64,000 nt of DNA from an uncultured Allorhizobium sp. (GTDB taxonomy: Bacteria; Pseudomonadota; Alphaproteobacteria; Rhizobiales; Rhizobiaceae). Location: positions 1,875,001 to 1,939,000 of the forward strand of contig OY288189.1 of NCBI GenBank assembly GCA_958439205.1, in the 5' to 3' direction. The notes beneath the pieces were generated by a model. It saw only the letters and a list, made by a program, of their open reading frames with translations. It did no database searches and was not told the origin of the DNA. The position numbers and the translations under genes were made by a program. This document shows positions 27,270 to 37,516 of this stretch, piece after piece. The stretch's first letter is position 1. Each line of letters begins with the position of its first letter.

Positions 27270-27644
27270 ATGGACCAACGTCCCGATCCCCGCATTGACC
27301 AGCGTCCGAACGTAACCCAGCAGACCACTTCGAGTGGCGCAACCTGGGGCATCGCCGTCCTGTTGGTTGTCGTGATCGCTGCCGGTGCCTTCTTCGTATT
27401 CGGCGGTGGCGCCGACACCGATACGGCAACGACCCCGGCGACCAGCACGACGGCGCCGGCAGAGCCAGCGACGCCGCCTGCCGCTCCGGTAACGCCGCCG
27501 ACGACCGACACGGCTCCGGCTGCTCCGGCTGCTCCGGCAACACCGCCGGCCACCGACACGGCTCCGACCACGCCGCCGGCTACCGGCACTGCTCCGGCTG
27601 CCCCGGCTCCGGCTCCGGCTACGCCGCCGACAACCACGCCTTAA
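27270..27644 (+). CDS. Membrane-anchored Pro/Thr/Ala-rich protein
   Basis: About 124 residues. A polar N-terminus leads to one membrane helix (WGIAVLLVVVIAAGAFFVF, about residues 26-44). The rest is a low-complexity tail of repeats such as PATDTAP and AAPATPP, predicted to be disordered and probably periplasmic. Start 27270 has the strong Shine-Dalgarno AGGAGGAAAT. A terminator follows 22 bases after the stop. The function is unknown. The repeat region is likely to vary in length between strains. Confidence 0.75.
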   Translation: MDQRPDPRIDQRPNVTQQTTSSGATWGIAVLLVVVIAAGAFFVFGGGADTDTATTPATSTTAPAEPATPPAAPVTPPTTDTAPAAPAAPATPPATDTAPTTPPATGTAPAAPAPAPATPPTTTP

Positions 27645-27666
27645 TCTGAGAAGGCATACTCAAAGA

Positions 27667-27695
27667 GGCCAGCCCCATTGGGGGCTGGCCTTTTT
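27667..27695 (+). terminator. Strong intrinsic terminator
   Basis: The 10-bp perfect stem GGCCAGCCCC / GGGGCTGGCC with a four-base loop is followed by five T residues. It ends the transcript of the small membrane protein genes. Confidence 0.92.
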
Positions 27696-27743
27696 CGTGT
27701 GGCTGGGCTTTGCTCCGAGATGTTGGCACCGAGGGGATTGATC

Positions 27744-28523
27744 ATGATGGAAGAGCTCAGTTCCGCTGACGGGATACGGGCTGCACGCCTCATGGCGGAG
27801 CCGTCGGACTATGCTGCAATCTATGCCATTGGCGATGTGCATGGCTGTCTCGATGCCCTGCTCGAACTTGAGAAGCGGATTGTCGAAGATGCCGACGCCA
27901 TCGAGGGGCGCAAGCTGATCGTGATGTTGGGCGATTATGTCGATCGCGGGCCAAAGTCAGCCACCGTCCTTTATCACCTCATTGCCGCGCCCCCGGCCGG
28001 GTTTGAGCGGGTCTGCCTGCGTGGCAACCATGATGACGCGTTCCTCGCCTTCCTCGAAGGAGATCCGGCCGGTGACTGGGTCCTCGATCATGGCGCTGCG
28101 GAGACGTTTCAGTCTTATGGTGTTGAGTTCGATGCCGATGGTCCCCGCGCCATTCATCCGCTACGCACGGCCATCCGCGCCGCTGTTCCGGATAGCCATC
28201 TGACGTTTCTTCGAACGCTGCCGGTCTTGCTGACCGTTGGAACGGATGTCTTTGCCCATGCCGGCATCCGGCCTGGGCGTCCACTTGCAGAGCAGAGCGA
28301 CGACGATCTGATGTGGATTCGGCGATCTTTCCTCGATCTCGGGCCGGGGCTGCCTGTCCGGGTTTTCCATGGCCACACGGCGATGCGGATCCCGCATGTC
28401 GGTCCGGATCGGGTGAGCCTCGACACCCATTGCTATCGCACGGGGCGCTTGACCGCAGCGCGGTTGTTGTCCGGCGAGGTCACGATCCTGTCGGTTGGAG
28501 GCGAGGCAGAGGCGGAAGATTGA
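27744..28523 (+). CDS. PPP-family serine/threonine protein phosphatase-like metallophosphoesterase
   Basis: A 259-residue phosphoesterase with the complete metal-binding set: GDVHG (about residues 30-34), GDYVDRG, LRGNHDD and the C-terminal FHGHT. These are the marks of bacterial PrpA-like or diadenosine-tetraphosphatase-like PPP enzymes. Whether it acts on proteins or nucleotides is not decidable. The double ATG at 27744/27747 lies after GAGGGG. The frame upstream to 27678 runs through the preceding terminator and is rejected. Confidence 0.85.
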   Translation: MMEELSSADGIRAARLMAEPSDYAAIYAIGDVHGCLDALLELEKRIVEDADAIEGRKLIVMLGDYVDRGPKSATVLYHLIAAPPAGFERVCLRGNHDDAFLAFLEGDPAGDWVLDHGAAETFQSYGVEFDADGPRAIHPLRTAIRAAVPDSHLTFLRTLPVLLTVGTDVFAHAGIRPGRPLAEQSDDDLMWIRRSFLDLGPGLPVRVFHGHTAMRIPHVGPDRVSLDTHCYRTGRLTAARLLSGEVTILSVGGEAEAED

Positions 28524-28528
28524 TCCGG

Positions 28529-29428
28529 TCAGTTGGCCGGTTTGTCGGCTGCAGGCTTGCCCCATTCAGCAATCGCGATGCCGCCGAGAACCAGAACGAG
28601 GGCCACGATGTGGAAGACTTCCAGGGTCTCGCCGAGGATGGTGATCGAGAGCAGGGTGCCAAAGACCGGCACCAGGTTGATGAAGAGGCCAGCGCGGTTC
28701 GCGCCGATGCCTTCAACGCCCTTGATGTAGAGGATCTGCGAGATCAGCGATGGGAACAGACCGGCATAGAGAATGATCAGCCATCCGCGCGTATCGGGCA
28801 GGATCAGTTCGCCGCGGCCGGCTTCCCACCAGAGAAGTGGCAGGCAGGTGAGGGCGGCGGCGAGTGCCGGCACGGCCATCAGGCTCTTCCAGTGCACCGG
28901 CGGCTTCCAGCGCAGCGAGACCGTATAAATAGCATAGGAGATGCCGGCAAAGAGCATCAACAGGTCGCCGTAGTTCAGGGTCAGCGTCAGCAGCGTCTGC
29001 AGGTCGCCATGCGAGGCGGTGACGGCCGCGCCGACGAAGCTGATCAGGAAGCCGAGGATCTGGATGGCAGAGACCTGGATTCGGAACAGCAGGAAGTTGA
29101 TGACGAAGATCAGGACCGGGATCGCGCCCTGTTCGATCGCGCCGTTGACGGCGCTCGTGTATTTCAGTGCTGTGTAGAGGAAACCGTTGAAGGCGGCATA
29201 ACCGACGGCGCCGTAGAAAATCAGCAGCTTCCAGTTGGCTTTCAGGACATCCCAGTCCTTGCGGATCTGCGGAATCGCGATCGACGCGATGACCAGGGTC
29301 GCGAGCGCCCAGCGTCCGAAGCTCAGCACCATCGGGCTCACGTGGCCGAGCGCCAGCTTGCCGGCGATGGTGTTGCCGCCCCAGAGCAATGTGGTGATGA
29401 CGAGAAAGCTGTATGCGCGAATGGGCAA
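28529..29428 (-). CDS. EamA/DMT-family transporter
   Basis: Inner-membrane protein of about 299 residues with ten hydrophobic segments in two EamA repeats (for example LLWGGNTIAGKLALGHVSPMV and GANRAGLFINLVPVFGTLLSI). It is probably a metabolite exporter of unknown substrate. The start is probably TTG 29428, directly before the first helix and after GGGAAGAG. The frame to 29524 adds an Arg-rich extension that does not fit the family. It is convergent with the phosphatase, six bases apart, and divergent from purA. Confidence 0.8.
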   Translation of the reverse strand: MPIRAYSFLVITTLLWGGNTIAGKLALGHVSPMVLSFGRWALATLVIASIAIPQIRKDWDVLKANWKLLIFYGAVGYAAFNGFLYTALKYTSAVNGAIEQGAIPVLIFVINFLLFRIQVSAIQILGFLISFVGAAVTASHGDLQTLLTLTLNYGDLLMLFAGISYAIYTVSLRWKPPVHWKSLMAVPALAAALTCLPLLWWEAGRGELILPDTRGWLIILYAGLFPSLISQILYIKGVEGIGANRAGLFINLVPVFGTLLSITILGETLEVFHIVALVLVLGGIAIAEWGKPAADKPAN

Positions 29429-29644
29429 AGGCGTCTCTTCCCTGCAGGCTGGCACCGGTCTTCGAACCCGTTTCCTCCCGGTCCGGCTCAGCGCGAATTG
29501 CCTCCGAAATAGGCGAGGGGGCATGCTTTGTCACGCAAAAAGCCAAATCGCCCGTCAAGACGGGTCGATTTCCCAAAAACAACACAGTATAGATGCGCGG
29601 GTTTGGGTAGGGCGCAGACGCTGCGCGATATACAGGATTATGTG

Positions 29645-30943
<1,299 letters not shown>

Positions 30944-30965
30944 TCTCGGAATTTAATAAATTTCT

Positions 30966-30986
30966 GCCGGCCCTCAGCGGGCCGGC
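30966..30986 (+). promoter_or_regulatory. Hairpin between purA and the next gene
   Basis: The 8-bp perfect stem GCCGGCCC / GGGCCGGC with a five-base loop lies 23 bases after the purA stop and 18 bases before the next start codon. There is no T run, so it is not a classical terminator. It may be an RNA-stability or translation-control element in the shared leader. Confidence 0.45.
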
Positions 30987-31004
30987 GCCTTAGAGAAAGT
31001 GCTG

Positions 31005-33515
31005 ATGGCTGACTTTATCGCAGTGATTCGACGGGCCGTTGACGGGCTCTCGAACAATACCCCGGAGATGCGTGCGCGGGTCTATGAAAAGGCTCGCGCC
31101 GCTGTCGTTCGGCAGCTCGAGAACATGTCACCGCGCCCGCCCGAGCACATGCTTCAGCGCCAGCTGGACAAGCTCGATGCGGCTATCCTGGAGGTCGAGG
31201 CAGAGCATGCGGAAGCCTTGGCGCCGCTCGACGATGCGCCGCCGGTCGCCATGCCAACGGCTGTTGCTGCAGCAACGGTTGCCGCTGCTGCCGCCGCACC
31301 CGCATGGGCCGAGCCTGCGCGGGAGCCTGAAGCACCGGTAGAGGCCGCTCCTCAGGAAGAAGTCCAGGCTGCCGAGATGGAGCCGGTCGAGGCTGCACCT
31401 GCCGTGACAGGGGACGACTGGGCCGATGCCCATATGTCGGAGCCGGCGACGTCTGCGCCCGAGGCTGAGACCGCCGATGCGTACCAGGAGGAGCCTGCTT
31501 TCGAGGCTCCCTACGCTCCCGAACAGGTAGATCAGGTCGACGCTGCACCGCAGGACGATCTTGAGCCCATCGTACCGGCCGCATCGGAGGAGACTTCCTG
31601 GCGGACCGAGCCGACCTTCGGCCATGATGCTCCCGAAGCTGATTTCGCCCGCATCTACGAGACGCGGACAGAGCCTGAAATGGCGGAGCCGCCGCAGGTC
31701 GAGCCTGAGATCGTCGAGGAGCCGACGCCGCAGTCCGCGGATGCGTTTGAACCGGGCGTCGAGCATGCGACGTTCAGCAATGCGCCAACGGCCGAGGAGA
31801 ACTGGTCCCGGGCCGAAGAGCCAGAGCCTGCTCAGCCGGCATGGGATATCGCGCCGGCAGTTGAAGTCGCGCCGATGGTGTTCGAGCCTGAAGCCGTCGC
31901 GGAGCCGAAGGTCGAGGCCCATCTTGAACCGGAAGCGCCAGCACTGGGCATCCGGGTCGATTCGGTCGAAGACTGGCTGCAAAGCCGTGCGCTCGATCCG
32001 GCACCCAGCATTCCCCAGGCGAGCTGGGACATGCCGGTCGCCACGGAAACTGCCGCGAACCGCGTGCCGGAACTGCCGGAAATCGAACCGGGCCCGACTG
32101 CCATCTCCTGTACGCCGACGGACGAGTTCCCGGCTTATGAAGAACCAGTGCATGTCGAAGCAAGCCGCGACTATGTCGCGCCGCAGGGCCTCGAGCTGCC
32201 ACCCGCAGATCCGGTGGTGCTTGGCGCACTTGCGTCCACTCCGGCTGCTGCATCCGTCGATGCCGACGACTTCAGCCAGTGGTTCCAGGAGCATGCGGAC
32301 GGGACCCCGCCACGCGATGCCGAGGCTGGATCTGCTGCGGGCGCTTCGATCCCTTCGACCGAATGGGATGACCACATCAACAGCTTTGCGCCGAGTGCCA
32401 AGGGCGCACAGGTCGACCTGGGCAACCAGGCCGATGGCATGGAAGCGCTGGTTGGCGGCTACGGCCAGCAGCCAGCCTATCGTCTGGAGCCGAAGAAGCG
32501 TCGCAATTTCGCGCCGTTGATCGTCGGCGCTCTGGTCCTCGTCGTGCTCGCCGGTGGCGGGTATCTGGCCTGGAGCATGCGGGACGATATCGGCAGCATG
32601 GTCGCCAATCTGACCGGCGAAATCGCGCCTGCCGAAGAAGCAACCGCCCCGCCGGCCGCGACCCCTGCCGATCCGCAGCCGTCGACCGAGACACCGGCAG
32701 TCGAAACCGCAGCCGCTCCTGCCGCTGCCAATGGTGAAGCCGAACAGAAGTTTACCCAGCGGCTGCGCGCCGATGGCACGGAAGTCGATGAAGGTGCGGG
32801 TTCCGCACCGATCACCGGTGCACCCGCCGAAGGACGCTCGGTCTCGGCCCAGACGGTTGCCTCGACGGTTGAACCCACTGATGCTCCGCCGGCTGCAAGC
32901 GGCACGGCCACGACCCAGACACCGGGCACGGCTGCCAATACGGCGCCGGTTGCCGGTGGCGAAAAGCTGTTCCTCTATGAAGAGCGTATCGGCCAGGCGA
33001 CGCCGGTTGCCGTCCCCGGTTCGATCAGCTGGACTGCCGTGCGCGAGAACGGTGCTGATGGCCGGCCTGACCCGCAGATTCAGGGACGCATCAACGTGCC
33101 GGAGCGTGGCATCTCGGCGCTGCTGACGATCAAGCGCAACACCGACAACTCGCTGCCGGCGAGCCACATCATCGAAGTGGTCTTCTCCGTCCCCGCAGAT
33201 TTCGAAGGCGGGGCCATCGAAAACCTGCAGCGGATCGCGATGAAGCGCACCGAGCAGGACCGTGGCGACCCGCTCGTGGCCGTCACGGCCAAGGTGACAG
33301 ACGACACCTACCTCGTGGCGCTCAACGACTTCGAGGATGTGGTCAAGCGCAACATGGAGCTTCTCTCGACCCGCGGCTGGATCGACATTCCTGTCACATA
33401 TCGCAATGGTCGTCGTGCGTTGATCACGCTGGACAAGGGCACGACGGGCGGAAACGTCTTCGAGCAGGTGCTGCGCGAATGGGCGGCTCTGACGCCCGCC
33501 GCACCGGCGAACTGA
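31005..33515 (+). CDS. Large acidic single-pass membrane protein of unknown function
   Basis: About 836 residues. Residues 1-65 form a conserved helical segment (ARVYEKARAAVVRQLENM, then MLQRQLDKLDAAILEVEAE). Residues 66-495 are a Glu/Pro/Ala-rich low-complexity region. A membrane helix follows at about 503-522 (APLIVGALVLVVLAGGGYLA), then a Pro/Ala/Thr linker and a folded C-terminal domain (about 653-836, from KLFLYEERIG to the end). By the positive-inside rule the acidic part is cytoplasmic and the last domain periplasmic. ATG 31005 follows AGAGAAAG. A GTG at 30999 is also in frame. I recognise it as a rhizobial conserved protein beside purA but know no function. Confidence 0.8.
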   Translation: MADFIAVIRRAVDGLSNNTPEMRARVYEKARAAVVRQLENMSPRPPEHMLQRQLDKLDAAILEVEAEHAEALAPLDDAPPVAMPTAVAAATVAAAAAAPAWAEPAREPEAPVEAAPQEEVQAAEMEPVEAAPAVTGDDWADAHMSEPATSAPEAETADAYQEEPAFEAPYAPEQVDQVDAAPQDDLEPIVPAASEETSWRTEPTFGHDAPEADFARIYETRTEPEMAEPPQVEPEIVEEPTPQSADAFEPGVEHATFSNAPTAEENWSRAEEPEPAQPAWDIAPAVEVAPMVFEPEAVAEPKVEAHLEPEAPALGIRVDSVEDWLQSRALDPAPSIPQASWDMPVATETAANRVPELPEIEPGPTAISCTPTDEFPAYEEPVHVEASRDYVAPQGLELPPADPVVLGALASTPAAASVDADDFSQWFQEHADGTPPRDAEAGSAAGASIPSTEWDDHINSFAPSAKGAQVDLGNQADGMEALVGGYGQQPAYRLEPKKRRNFAPLIVGALVLVVLAGGGYLAWSMRDDIGSMVANLTGEIAPAEEATAPPAATPADPQPSTETPAVETAAAPAAANGEAEQKFTQRLRADGTEVDEGAGSAPITGAPAEGRSVSAQTVASTVEPTDAPPAASGTATTQTPGTAANTAPVAGGEKLFLYEERIGQATPVAVPGSISWTAVRENGADGRPDPQIQGRINVPERGISALLTIKRNTDNSLPASHIIEVVFSVPADFEGGAIENLQRIAMKRTEQDRGDPLVAVTAKVTDDTYLVALNDFEDVVKRNMELLSTRGWIDIPVTYRNGRRALITLDKGTTGGNVFEQVLREWAALTPAAPAN

Positions 33516-33540
33516 GGTTCGTCCCTATCGCTTTTCCAAG

Positions 33541-33570
33541 GATCCGTCGGGTATTTCCCGGCGGATTTTT
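33541..33570 (+). terminator. Intrinsic terminator after acidic membrane protein gene
   Basis: The stem ATCCGTCGGG / CCCGGCGGAT (one T-G pair) with loop TATTT leads directly into five T residues, 26 bases after the stop codon. Confidence 0.88.
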
Positions 33571-33647
33571 CTTTTCGAGTTGAGGGTTGTGCGCCGGACG
33601 TATCATCCGCCGGCGACCCATGCAGGACCAAGGGCAGGGAAGACGTC

Positions 33648-34592
33648 ATGTCAGTACAGGCGCAGCGAGTTTCGACCATACCCTCTGCGGATCCGGGCGG
33701 TGACCCGGCCATCGCCTTCCTCTCCGTCAGCAAGGGTTTCGGGCGCGGTAGCGGTGCCGTCCAGGCGCTGGATGGCTTGAGCCTCTCCATCCCCCGGGGC
33801 GTAGTTTACGGCCTGCTCGGCCCGAACGGCGCGGGCAAGAGCACGCTTCTGCGCATTCTTGCCGGATTGCTGCGGCCTGACCGCGGCGAGACCCGTATCT
33901 TCGGTGAGGCAGCAGGCCCTGCCCAGCGCAGCCGTCTCGGCATGCTGATCGAATCGCCGAGCTTCTATCCCTTTCTGACGGCCCGCGAGCATCTGCAGAT
34001 GCTGGCGCGCGCACCCGGCACCCTGCCGCTGGTGGAGCCTGTCCTGCAGCGCATCGGGCTTGAGAAGGCGGCGGACAAGGCCGTGTCTGGCTTCTCGCTG
34101 GGCATGAAGCAACGGCTCGGTATCGGCTGTGCGCTGATCGGCCAGCCGGAGGCGCTGGTCCTTGACGAGCCGACCAATGGGCTCGATCCCGACGGCATTC
34201 TGGAAATGCGTGCCCTGATCCACGATCTGGCGCATCGCGATGGGCTGACTGTGCTTCTTTCCAGCCATCTGCTGGACGAGGTGGAGCGGGTCTGCGACCG
34301 GGTGGCGATCCTCCAGCGGGGGAGGCTGGTCGCCGAAGGTGCTGTTGCCGATCTGCTCGATCGTGACGGACGCTTCTGGCTGAAGGTGGACGCGCCGGAT
34401 GCGCTGGTTGGCCGTCTCGGAGATGCGGCCGAGGAATCCGATGGTGGGGTCTATGTGCGCGTCGAGCGGACGGAGGTCCCCAACCTCATCCTGTCGCTCG
34501 CCAATGCAGGCGTTCGTATTCACGAGGCCAAGTGGATCAAGCCGGATCTCGAAACCGTCTTCCTGTCGGAGACGCGGGAGGTCCGCTCATGA
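33648..34592 (+). CDS. ABC transporter ATP-binding protein (BcrA/NatA-like exporter)
   Basis: ATPase subunit of 314 residues. Walker A is LLGPNGAGKSTLL (about 57-69), the signature is VSGFSLGMKQRLGIG, Walker B is ALVLDEPTNGLDPDG, and the H-loop is SSHLLDEV. The C-terminal extension is typical of two-gene exporters of the bacitracin-resistance or Nat type. It overlaps the permease gene by four bases (ATGA). The substrate is unknown. Confidence 0.9.
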   Translation: MSVQAQRVSTIPSADPGGDPAIAFLSVSKGFGRGSGAVQALDGLSLSIPRGVVYGLLGPNGAGKSTLLRILAGLLRPDRGETRIFGEAAGPAQRSRLGMLIESPSFYPFLTAREHLQMLARAPGTLPLVEPVLQRIGLEKAADKAVSGFSLGMKQRLGIGCALIGQPEALVLDEPTNGLDPDGILEMRALIHDLAHRDGLTVLLSSHLLDEVERVCDRVAILQRGRLVAEGAVADLLDRDGRFWLKVDAPDALVGRLGDAAEESDGGVYVRVERTEVPNLILSLANAGVRIHEAKWIKPDLETVFLSETREVRS

Positions 34593-35371
34593 GGCCGCTT
34601 CTTTCTGCCGAAATGCTCAAGCTTGTCCGTCAGCCGGGGATTCTGTTCTGGGGCTTCGTGGCCGTGCCGCTGGCTGCGCTTCTGGTGAAGCTGGTCATCG
34701 CAGGCTTCGTCTATCTGCGTCTGGGGCGGCAGTCCGGCGATGTCGATGTTTTTCTGTCGGCGGCGAAGAGCCTCAGTCTCTCCGGCAACTCGCTGGGGCA
34801 CCTGCTCTTCGCACTCGGGATCGCCACAGTCTTCTTTCTCGAATATCGCTATTCGACCTGGAGGCTGCTGGTGCCGAGGCATGGGCGCGTGCAGCTCTTT
34901 GCCGCCAAGCTGCTCGTCTGCCTTGCCTGGCTCGCACTGGCCCTGCTGGTGGCCGCGGTTGGCGACATGGTGCTGAGTGTGCTGTTTGGCGTGTTGCAGG
35001 GCCAAGCTCTCGATCTCTCCGTATCCTCGCTGATTGCGCTGGTGGCGGCGTTCGGCATCGCATTCCTCGAGCTTGCGGTGCTGGCTGCGCTCGCTGGCCT
35101 GCTCGTGATTGTCTTCCGGTCGATGATTGCAGCCGTTATTCCGGCCTTTCTGCTGGCGATCGGCTCGACACTGCTGCAGCTCTATCTGGGAGCGGATGCG
35201 GACAGGCTGCCCTTGCCGAGTTATGCGGCCCAGGCGCTGCGGGACTGGTTGCTGGCGGGAGGGGCGTCGATGGCAGCGTTGATCGGCGTCACTGTCCTCG
35301 TGAGCTGGTTCTGCGTCCTGACGGGACTTGGAGTTGCGGTCTTCTCGCGACAGCAACTGGCGGCGGAGTAA
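34589..35371 (+). CDS. ABC transporter permease (ABC-2 type)
   Basis: Membrane subunit of 260 residues with about six hydrophobic segments (for example ILFWGFVAVPLAALLVKLVI and LAVLAALAGLLVIVFRSMIA), matching the BcrB/ABC-2 permease layout. The start at 34589 shares four bases with the ATPase gene, so it is translationally coupled and the two form one transporter. A hairpin follows that serves mainly the opposite rpoH transcript. Confidence 0.85.
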   Translation: MRPLLSAEMLKLVRQPGILFWGFVAVPLAALLVKLVIAGFVYLRLGRQSGDVDVFLSAAKSLSLSGNSLGHLLFALGIATVFFLEYRYSTWRLLVPRHGRVQLFAAKLLVCLAWLALALLVAAVGDMVLSVLFGVLQGQALDLSVSSLIALVAAFGIAFLELAVLAALAGLLVIVFRSMIAAVIPAFLLAIGSTLLQLYLGADADRLPLPSYAAQALRDWLLAGGASMAALIGVTVLVSWFCVLTGLGVAVFSRQQLAAE

Positions 35372-35392
35372 CGCGCGGCCGCATCCCCCAAA

Positions 35393-35422
35393 GGAAAAGC
35401 CGCCCGGTTGCCCGGACGGCTT
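35393..35422 (-). terminator. Terminator of rpoH
   Basis: On the minus strand the stem AAGCCGTCCGG / CCGGGCGGCTT (one T-G pair) with loop GCAA is followed by TTCC. It lies 29 bases beyond the rpoH stop. On the plus strand no T run follows, so it mainly serves rpoH. Confidence 0.75.
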
Positions 35423-35450
35423 GAACAGTTGTCGTGGGACTCGATGGCTC

Positions 35451-36353
35451 TTAAGCCTCGACCACCCGCAGTGCCTTGGCCCGCTCGAGCGCGTCCTTCT
35501 GGACGGCCTCCTGGACCTTTTCAAAGGCACGAACCTCGATCTGGCGCACGCGTTCGCGGCTGATGTCGAACTCTGCGGACAGCTCCTCGAGCGTCACCGG
35601 ATCTTCGGCCAAACGGCGGGCCTCGAAGATGCGCTGCTCGCGTTCGTTCAGCACGCTCATGGCGCGCTTCAGCATGCTGCGGCGGGTCTCAAGCTCGTCC
35701 TGTTCGATCAGCACGGCTTCCTGGCTCTCGTGGTCGTCGACCAACCAGTCCTGCCACTGGCCGCTTTCGCCTTCGGAGGCGCGCAGCGGTGCGTTGAGCG
35801 AGGCGTCGCCGGAGAGGCGACGGTTCATCGAGATGACCTCCTCCTCGGACACCTTGAGCTTTGTCGCGATTTCGGTGACCTGGTCTGGCTTCAAGTCGCC
35901 TTCTTCGATCGCCTGGATCTTGCCCTTGAGGCGACGCAGGTTGAAGAACAGGCGCTTCTGGTTGGCGGTCGTGCCCATTTTCACCAGCGACCAGGAGCGC
36001 AGGATGTATTCCTGGATCGAGGCCTTGATCCACCACATGGCGTAGGTCGCCAAGCGGAAGCCGCGCTCGGGGTCGAATTTCTTTACAGCCTGCATCAGGC
36101 CGACATTGCCTTCCGAGACGACTTCGCCGATCGGCAGGCCGTAGCCACGGTAACCCATGGCAATCTTCGCCACGAGGCGCAGATGGCTGGTTACGAGGCG
36201 GTGTGCGGCGTCGCGGTCACCATGCTCGGCGTAACGCTTCGCGAGCATATATTCTTCCTGCGGCTCCAGCATCGGGAACTTGCGGATTTCATCGAGATAA
36301 CGATTGAGGCCGGCTTCGCCGGCTGTGATCGATGGCAAACTGCTGCGGGCCAT
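35451..36353 (-). CDS. rpoH: RNA polymerase sigma-32 (heat-shock) factor
   Basis: Heat-shock sigma factor of 300 residues. Region 2 is present with EGNVGLMQAVKKFDPERGFRL and TYAMWWIKASIQEYILRSWS, and the RpoH box QKRLFFNLRRLKG follows. Region 4 contains the helix-turn-helix (TLEELSAEFDISRERVRQIE). Start 36353 gives MARSSLPSITAGEAGLNRYL, the usual rhizobial RpoH1 N-terminus, after GGGGGTG. An upstream extension to 36389 is rejected. Rhizobia commonly carry two rpoH genes and this resembles rpoH1. Confidence 0.96.
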   Translation of the reverse strand: MARSSLPSITAGEAGLNRYLDEIRKFPMLEPQEEYMLAKRYAEHGDRDAAHRLVTSHLRLVAKIAMGYRGYGLPIGEVVSEGNVGLMQAVKKFDPERGFRLATYAMWWIKASIQEYILRSWSLVKMGTTANQKRLFFNLRRLKGKIQAIEEGDLKPDQVTEIATKLKVSEEEVISMNRRLSGDASLNAPLRASEGESGQWQDWLVDDHESQEAVLIEQDELETRRSMLKRAMSVLNEREQRIFEARRLAEDPVTLEELSAEFDISRERVRQIEVRAFEKVQEAVQKDALERAKALRVVEA

Positions 36354-36613
36354 AAAGCACCCCCTTTTCCTACTGGGCTCCCAAAGCAACGGCGAGCCCG
36401 ATCTCCGTGGATCTCACTTCCCCACGGAAATCCATATGACAGATAAGTATGGCAAAACGGCGATACAAGCCTTCTGTTCCCTCACGAGGCCGTGACGGAG
36501 TGTTCGCGATTCAATGACACGGCTCGGGCGCCAGGCAATGTCGGCTGATGACGATATGGTGTCAGTTGCAGAATGTTATAAGCGTCTATCGTCGATTCTC
36601 CGAAGGTTCTCCC

Positions 36614-37498
36614 ATGTCCCTGTCTGCCTATTCGCGCGGGCTCGTTGCTGTCAGTGCCGCCACCGTGGCACTGTCCACGGCAGGGCTCATGACCCGGCTG
36701 GTGTCGATCGATGGACCCACGCTTCTCTTCCTGCGCGGAACGATCGCCGGGGTCTTCCTGCTTGCCGTGCTGGCGGTTACCGCACGACGCCGGGTCATCG
36801 CCGATTTCGTCCGGCTCGGGTGGCCCGGCCTTCTCATTTGCGCAACATCGGCGGCCTGTGCCGTCCTGTTCATTGGCGCTCTCTACACCACTTCCGTCGC
36901 GCATGTGGCGATCATCTTTGCAACATGCCCGTTTCTCGCCGCCGGCCTTGGTTTCCTGCTGCTTGGCGAACGGCCGGGCAGAGTGGCGCTGATTGCCAGC
37001 GGGGTGGCGATGGCCGGCGTGGCGGTGATGATCGGCAGTGGTGAGGAAGGCACGCTGTTCGGGGATCTGCTGGCCTTCGCAATGACCGCCATGGTGGCAC
37101 TCTGGACCGTGCTTGTGCGCCGGTATCCGGACAAGCCTGCACTGCCCTGCACCGTGGTGTCCTGCTTCCTGAGCGCGACCGTGGCGCTGCCCTTCGCGAC
37201 GCCGTTGGCCGCCTCGTCGCACGACCTCCTGGTGGTTCTCGGCTTCGGTGTGCTGGCCTTCTCGCTGGGCTTCCTGCTGCTGACGATTGGTGCCCGCGAC
37301 GTTCCACCGGTGGAGTCAGCACTCATCGGTGCGCTGGATGCGCCGCTTGCACCGTTCTGGGTATGGCTGTTCCTCGGCGACGTGCCGGCATCGACGACGC
37401 TGATCGGCGGCATGGTCGTGCTGGCGGCCGTCGTCAGTCACGTGCTGCTGGCGCGCAATGCGCCAGCGGTGGTGGCCGTGCTGTCGATCGACCGGTAG
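36614..37498 (+). CDS. EamA/DMT-family transporter
   Basis: Inner-membrane protein of 294 residues with ten hydrophobic segments and two EamA repeats (GLMTRLVSIDGPTLLFLRG; later VPPVESALIGALDAPLAPFWV). It is probably an exporter of small metabolites, substrate unknown. Start 36614 follows GAAGG and precedes the first helix. It is convergent with the pseudouridine synthase gene, 18 bases apart. It is not closely similar in sequence to the other EamA protein at 28529-29428. Confidence 0.85.
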   Translation: MSLSAYSRGLVAVSAATVALSTAGLMTRLVSIDGPTLLFLRGTIAGVFLLAVLAVTARRRVIADFVRLGWPGLLICATSAACAVLFIGALYTTSVAHVAIIFATCPFLAAGLGFLLLGERPGRVALIASGVAMAGVAVMIGSGEEGTLFGDLLAFAMTAMVALWTVLVRRYPDKPALPCTVVSCFLSATVALPFATPLAASSHDLLVVLGFGVLAFSLGFLLLTIGARDVPPVESALIGALDAPLAPFWVWLFLGDVPASTTLIGGMVVLAAVVSHVLLARNAPAVVAVLSIDR

Positions 37499-37516
37499 CG
37501 CCGGATAGGGGTTTGG

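Noticed and set aside
31128..33167. 679-codon open frame antisense to the acidic membrane protein
   Set aside because: The Glu/Ala/Pro codon bias of the sense gene leaves the opposite frame open. The translation is Arg-rich and featureless, and the sense strand has start signals, a membrane helix and a terminator.
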